Of a stretch of 10,000 nt of DNA, positions 6,286 to 10,000 are shown piece by piece. Source of the DNA: Chromera velia (taxonomy: Eukaryota > Sar > Chromeraceae). The notes under the pieces were generated by a model that saw only the letters and a program-made list of their open reading frames with translations, did not search any database and was not told where the DNA came from. Both the position numbers and the translations under genes were made by a program. Within the stretch, counting starts at the first letter, position 1. The number at the start of each line of letters is the position of its first letter. The stretch is taken from assembly GCA_018398765.1 (NCBI GenBank), contig JAHBMJ010002048.1, positions 8,808 through 18,807 on the forward strand. Reading direction: 5' to 3'.

Positions 6286-9200
6286 ATGAAAACTTTTGGG
6301 CAGATTCTGCTTGCTGTGCTCTGCTCTTTTGTCTTTCCCTGTGCTTCGGGCAGCGTGAGCAAGTTGGTTGGGAAGAGGGGACTGCAGCAAAGCGGGAATG
6401 GGGAAACTGCGTGTGACATCATGTGTGCTACCATCTATGCCCCCGTGTGTGGCACTGACTTGAAGACGTACTCGAACGCCTGCCTTCTAAGGAAGGAGAA
6501 GCAGTGCAAAGGCCTTGATTCTTTGGAAGTCCTCCTCGAGGGTGCCTGTCCTCCCGCCCCGATAGGGCAGGGGACTGTGAAGATTCTTTCTGACGAGGAG
6601 GACGAACAGGGTGAGGGGGGGGAGTCCGTGGAGGACGAAGCTCTCGAAGAGGAAGAAGAAGCAGAAGAAGGGCAGGATTGTTCGTTTGTGTGTCTTCCCG
6701 TTCGCTCTCATGTTTGTGCCTCTGACGGGAATACATACCTGAACGCGTGTGAAATGAAGCTGGCTGCTTGCCAGGCCTCATCCGAAATTCACGCAATTAA
6801 ACGTGGAGACTGTGAAAGAGAACCTGAGAGGAATAGTACTGAAGTCACTTCTCCCCAGTCAACGGTACCAGAGACAGAAGAAGAAACAGAGGCTCCAGCT
6901 AGCGCTCCCGTTGATGTCAGCTGTGAGGAGATTATGTGCTCCGCAGTGGTCTCTCCTGTTTGCGGTTCCGATGGGATTACATACGGGAACTCTTGTGAGA
7001 TGAGACGACAGGGGTGCAAGTCAGGGGTGATTTTGGCAGTGGTACATGAAGGAAAGTGCGAGATTGCGTCTAACCTGACGGTGATCTCATCCCACCCGGA
7101 GCGGTTCCACTTCCCCTGTCCGGTCTCCTGCACTGACGTCAACACGCCTGTGTGTGGTAGTGACGGTGTAACATACCCTGGGTTTTGTGAGCTCTCGCTG
7201 GCCCTTTGCGATTTTGTTTCCCCTGCTGGAATCTCGCACGAGGGACCGTGTGGTGGCACTGGCAATACAACTGAAACAGGTGGGGTCTGACTTATTCTTC
7301 TGTTGCCGTCTTCCCTCCACACACACATCCGCACATACACAGAAATCCTGGGAGCGAGAAAGAAAGAAATGAAGGCAGAGAGAGAGGGGGAGAGAGCACA
7401 GTGCATACACACACAGACACACATTTTGGTGCCTTCATTCTCTTCATTGTTCGGGGGCAACTTAAGACGTACGTAGTTTCAAACTTCCAAGCTCGCATGG
7501 ATGTTTTAATTCCACCGTGGTTGTGTACGCATTCATCTCATGTGCCTTTTCGTGTTTGTGTATGCAGCTTCTTTGAACTCCTCTTCCCCTTCTCCTGAAG
7601 AGACGTTGAACACAACTGGTGTCAACGCCTCAGAAAGTGTGTCGGGGGGGGAGACGATTGAGACTGCAGGTCTGTTTCCGTCTGACTGTCCGAGGTATTG
7701 TCCCATGATTTATGCTCCAATCTGCGGCACGGATGACAGCACATACGGAAACGACTGCGAGCTGATGGTGCGCAGTTGTCAGTTGGGGGGGGGGTTGGAA
7801 AAACTTCACGACGGCGAGTGCGGGACAACGCCCCCTGAAATCGTGATGGCACAAACGACCGGAGGCTACGCTCCCCATCTGCCCGGTCAGGGCCCCAACC
7901 CGCCTCCACTTCCGCCTGGGGCACATAGCACAGGGCCCAGTGACGTGCCGCCATGCGCTGACATGATGTGTGCGACTATATGGAAGCCAGTATGCGGCAG
8001 CGACGGGCAGACGTACAGTAACGAGTGCATGCTTCGTCGATCTGCGTGCAACAGTGGGGAGACGATTCAGGTAGTCAAGGAGGGTGAGTGCCTCCAGGCC
8101 CAATCGTCACAGGGCCTCAGAGCTCTTCAAGAGAACCCTGATGCTTCCGCCAGCTGCCCCATAGGATGCGAGGAGTGGTTTGATGGCTGTAAGACCTGCG
8201 AGTGTTCGCCTGGGGGTGTTGTTGGAAGGTGCAGGGGCGGGTGGTTTTGTCAGGCAGATGTAGCAGCTGCGGTCTGTCAGAAGTGGCGGGAGGATTCGAC
8301 CTCTGCTTCTTTTTCCAGGGCCCGAGATGGTTTGAGCCAGTCCGATCTAATGATTTTGGGTGCGCTTGGGAACAGAAACAATGATGAGATTGTCTCACTG
8401 CTTCATCAGGTAGAGGGTGAGGTGAGGGTGGCAGTCGGCGAGAGAGACGGTGCACAGGCAGATCTTGAGAGGTTGCAAAGGACGTGGGATCGAGATCAAC
8501 GAACAGCGGCAACTCGTATGGAAAGAGCATTGAATTCCCTCAGCACTGCAGAAGAGCGGCTGCTTCAGGCTGTCCAAGAAGGGCGTTTGGCGGTTTTGGA
8601 AATGGACGACAGGGGAGTGATCGCTTCTCTTGGGCTTGACGTCCAGACTCTCGACTACGACAGGCTGGTCTCTCTTCTCCCTCCAGCTGCACGTGCACCC
8701 TTGGAAAGGGAAAAGAGGGGGGTTGACGATGCTTCTGCGTTGATTGCACAGTTGAGGGAAGAGCAGCAGAAAGGGCAGGAGGCATTCGATGCAGAGAGCG
8801 TTAGGCTGGAGGGGGTGGTAGAAAGAACATCTGTGGTGTTGGAGGAGAGGCTGTCGACCCTCAAGCTTTTGTACATTGAGACAGAAACGAGGGGAGTAAG
8901 AGTCCGACAGCCTGCGTACATCAAAGAGCTTCTAGAGACGGACGAAGAGGGACAGATGGAAGGGGAAGAGGTTAGAATGGAGGAGGAGGAGGAAGAAGAA
9001 GAAAAGGAGGAGGAGAGTGTCACCACTCCCGCTCCGTCACCTGTGGAGGAAGAGGAAGAAGAGGAGCCTGAGGAGGAGAGGGAAAGAGGAGGGCTCTTTG
9101 CAAGACTAAGAGAGGAGAGGGAGAGAGAGGAGCAGGAAAAGGAAGCAGACGAGGCAGCAGCAGCACAAGAAGAGGAAGAGGAGGAGAGGAGACCTCGATT

Positions 9201-9771
9201 TTCCTTCTTCCTCAGGGGAAGGGAAGATCCGAAGGAGGAGGAAGAGGAAGAGGAGGAAAGTGTAGAAACAAGCGAGATGGAGGAAACCCAACAAGACCCT
9301 CCTCTGACCACACAAGAGGACACCCAAGTTGCCCCCACACCCAGAGTTCCCGAACCAGAAGAAAGCGGCCCTCCTGTCTCTGAACCAGCCACTGTTGCTG
9401 AGCCCCCTGTGACGTCTGACGGTACGGTTCCAAACGGACAGTCAGGAGAACAAACGCAGTCTGACGAGGAAGCCGAAATATCGGAGGAGACGGAGACAAC
9501 AAGTGAGACGGATCTTCCCACGGCTTCCGTTTCAAGTTCCTTCCTCGATGATGTCTTGCAGCCCCCCGTTTCTGCAGAGGCAGAGTCGGAACTGGAAGAA
9601 CTCAACCGTCGCACAAACGAGCACGTCACGTCATCTGACTGCCCCGACGCCTGTGCTCTGTGGTTTGACGGCTGCAACACGTGTCAGTGTTACCCCGGAA
9701 GTTCCCTCCCTCCGCAATGCACTACAAGGTACTGCTTCGGGTCAGGGACTCCAGCATGTTTGAGTAGATAG
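6286..9771 (+). CDS. Secreted multi-Kazal, coiled-coil and cysteine-module protein, two exons
   Basis: Exons are 6286-7279 and 7568-9771; phase 1 joins as GCT (Ala332) to give about 1065 residues. Residues 1-22 are a signal peptide (MKTFGQILLAVLC then a small-residue cleavage area). Six Kazal domains follow at 43-88, 132-176, 213-258, 278-322, 372-416 and 461-506. Each has C-x3/4-C-x7-C-x10-C-x6/7-C-x13-C and a (V/I)C(G/A)(S/T)D..TY core. Next come an eight-cysteine WFDGC module (528-568), a helical coiled-coil region (about 605-775), a Glu-rich region (790-900), an acidic Pro/Thr/Ser linker and a second WFDGC module (1023-1062). There is no membrane anchor. Kazal domains normally block serine proteases outside the cell, so an extracellular or vesicle-lumen inhibitor role is likely but unproven. 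Four N-glycosylation sequons (N327, N335, N346, N351) cluster at the exon junction. An in-frame TGA (6274-6276) four codons upstream supports the start. The protein name is not known to me. Confidence 0.92.
6412..7251 (+). other. Kazal domains 1-4
   Basis: Domains at 6412-6549, 6679-6813, 6922-7059 and 7117-7251, all in exon 1. By the usual Kazal numbering (second residue after Cys2), predicted P1 residues are Thr49, Pro138, Ala220 and Asp284. A short acidic linker (residues 103-130) separates domains 1 and 2. Confidence 0.92.
7280..7567 (+). other. Intron of the Kazal gene
   Basis: A 288-base GT-AG intron: donor GTGGGG after ACAG, acceptor TATGCAG after a T/G-rich tract. It contains an in-frame TGA at 7288-7290 and AC- and GA-rich low-complexity sequence. 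Joining the flanking frames keeps the reading frame and gives a continuous Thr/Ser/Asn linker. Confidence 0.85.
7687..8091 (+). other. Kazal domains 5 and 6
   Basis: Domains at 7687-7821 and 7954-8091, in exon 2, split by a Pro/Gly-rich linker (PNPPPLPPG). Predicted P1 residues are Met378 and Thr468. The cysteine spacing is the same as in domains 1-4. Confidence 0.92.
8155..8277 (+). other. Eight-cysteine WFDGC module, first copy
   Basis: Residues 528-568: C-x3-C-x6-C-x2-C-x-C-x8-C-x5-C-x8-C with core WFDGCKTCEC. Leaving out the second cysteine, the spacing resembles pacifastin-type inhibitors (C-x10-C-x2-C-x-C-x2-G). A relation to that fold is an inference. Confidence 0.7.
8407..8883 (+). 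other. Predicted helical coiled-coil region
   Basis: Residues about 612-770 are rich in Glu, Arg, Gln, Ala and Leu with heptad-like hydrophobic spacing (for example ERALNSLSTAEERLLQAVQE). A break with Pro and Gly lies near residues 680-708. A search with a coiled-coil predictor was not possible. Confidence 0.65.
8941..9273 (+). other. Glu-rich low-complexity region
   Basis: Residues about 790-900 contain four runs of six to eight Glu. Between them lie two short Phe/Leu/Arg patches (GLFARLREE and FSFFLRGRED). The DNA is an almost pure purine tract, which explains the long Ser-rich open frame on the opposite strand. Confidence 0.85.
9640..9759 (+). other. Eight-cysteine WFDGC module, C-terminal copy
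   Basis: Residues 1023-1062: C-x3-C-x6-C-x2-C-x-C-x9-C-x4-C-x7-C with core WFDGCNTCQC, then CTTRYC. The C-x10-CNTC-x-C-x2-G-x6-CT-x3-C subset fits the pacifastin light-chain pattern closely. It ends three residues before the stop. Confidence 0.72.
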
Positions 9772-10000
9772 TCAACTTCTCAATGGATACCCGTTTTGAA
9801 ATAAGGCAGGGTGAAGACCCTTCTTCACGTTCAGAAAAAAAAAAACGTTGTGCCTGCATAACTGCTAAGCTGCATGAAGGCTGCATGGGTGCTGGTAGGC
9901 TCTGACATAGGCTCTGAGTCTCTGGCCTAGATCGACTCTGCCAACCGTTACATTATAACTTACATACTCTATTAGGATTAGGATTACTCATACTATTGGT
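9772..10000 (+). other. 3' flank and untranslated region of the Kazal gene
   Basis: These 229 bases hold no supportable gene. An AATAAG word (9799-9804) could be a weak polyadenylation signal, and an A11 run follows at about 9836-9846. A 10-base direct repeat, TAGGCTCTGA, occurs at 9896 and 9908. Confidence 0.5.

Noticed and set aside
8655-9680. Long open frame on the minus strand, 341 codons, Ser-rich
   Set aside because: It is the complement of the Glu-rich purine tract; GAG/GAA read backwards gives Ser and Leu. The plus-strand Kazal gene explains the same bases.
9970-9986. TTAGGA-like repeats as telomere sequence
   Set aside because: Only two imperfect units are present, which is too few for a telomere.

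Overview
This window looks like nuclear DNA of a single-celled eukaryote with many spliceosomal introns. Both genes use GT-AG introns, the polypyrimidine tracts are long, and the introns hold many microsatellites. TGA and TAG act as ordinary stops. A Kazal-rich secreted protein beside an intron-rich cation/proton exchanger would suit an alga related to the alveolates, such as a chromerid like Chromera velia. That assignment is an inference; nothing in the window proves it.

Two genes point away from each other. On the minus strand, from about 5636 down past the left edge, lies a CPA1-type Na+/H+ exchanger. I could chain eleven coding exons from the start codon (5636) to 362 with every intron phase matching. 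They give about 498 residues that cover most of the transporter core. The C-terminus lies beyond base 1. The introns (83 or 191 to 986 bases) carry CA, GA, GAAA/GGAA and G-run repeats plus small local duplications, two of which copy the ends of exon 8.

A 649-base intergenic stretch (5637-6285) separates the two start codons. It holds a TCAG microsatellite and two adjacent palindromes, and probably contains the promoters of both genes.

On the plus strand, 6286-9771, a two-exon gene encodes a predicted secreted mosaic of about 1065 residues. In order it has a signal peptide, six Kazal domains, an eight-cysteine WFDGC module, a helical coiled-coil region, a strongly acidic Glu-rich region and a second eight-cysteine WFDGC module at the C-terminus. 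The last 229 bases are the 3' flank.

The two genes have no obvious shared pathway. One is a membrane ion exchanger and the other a predicted extracellular protease-inhibitor-like protein. No RNA gene, transposon, CRISPR array or viral gene was recognised.
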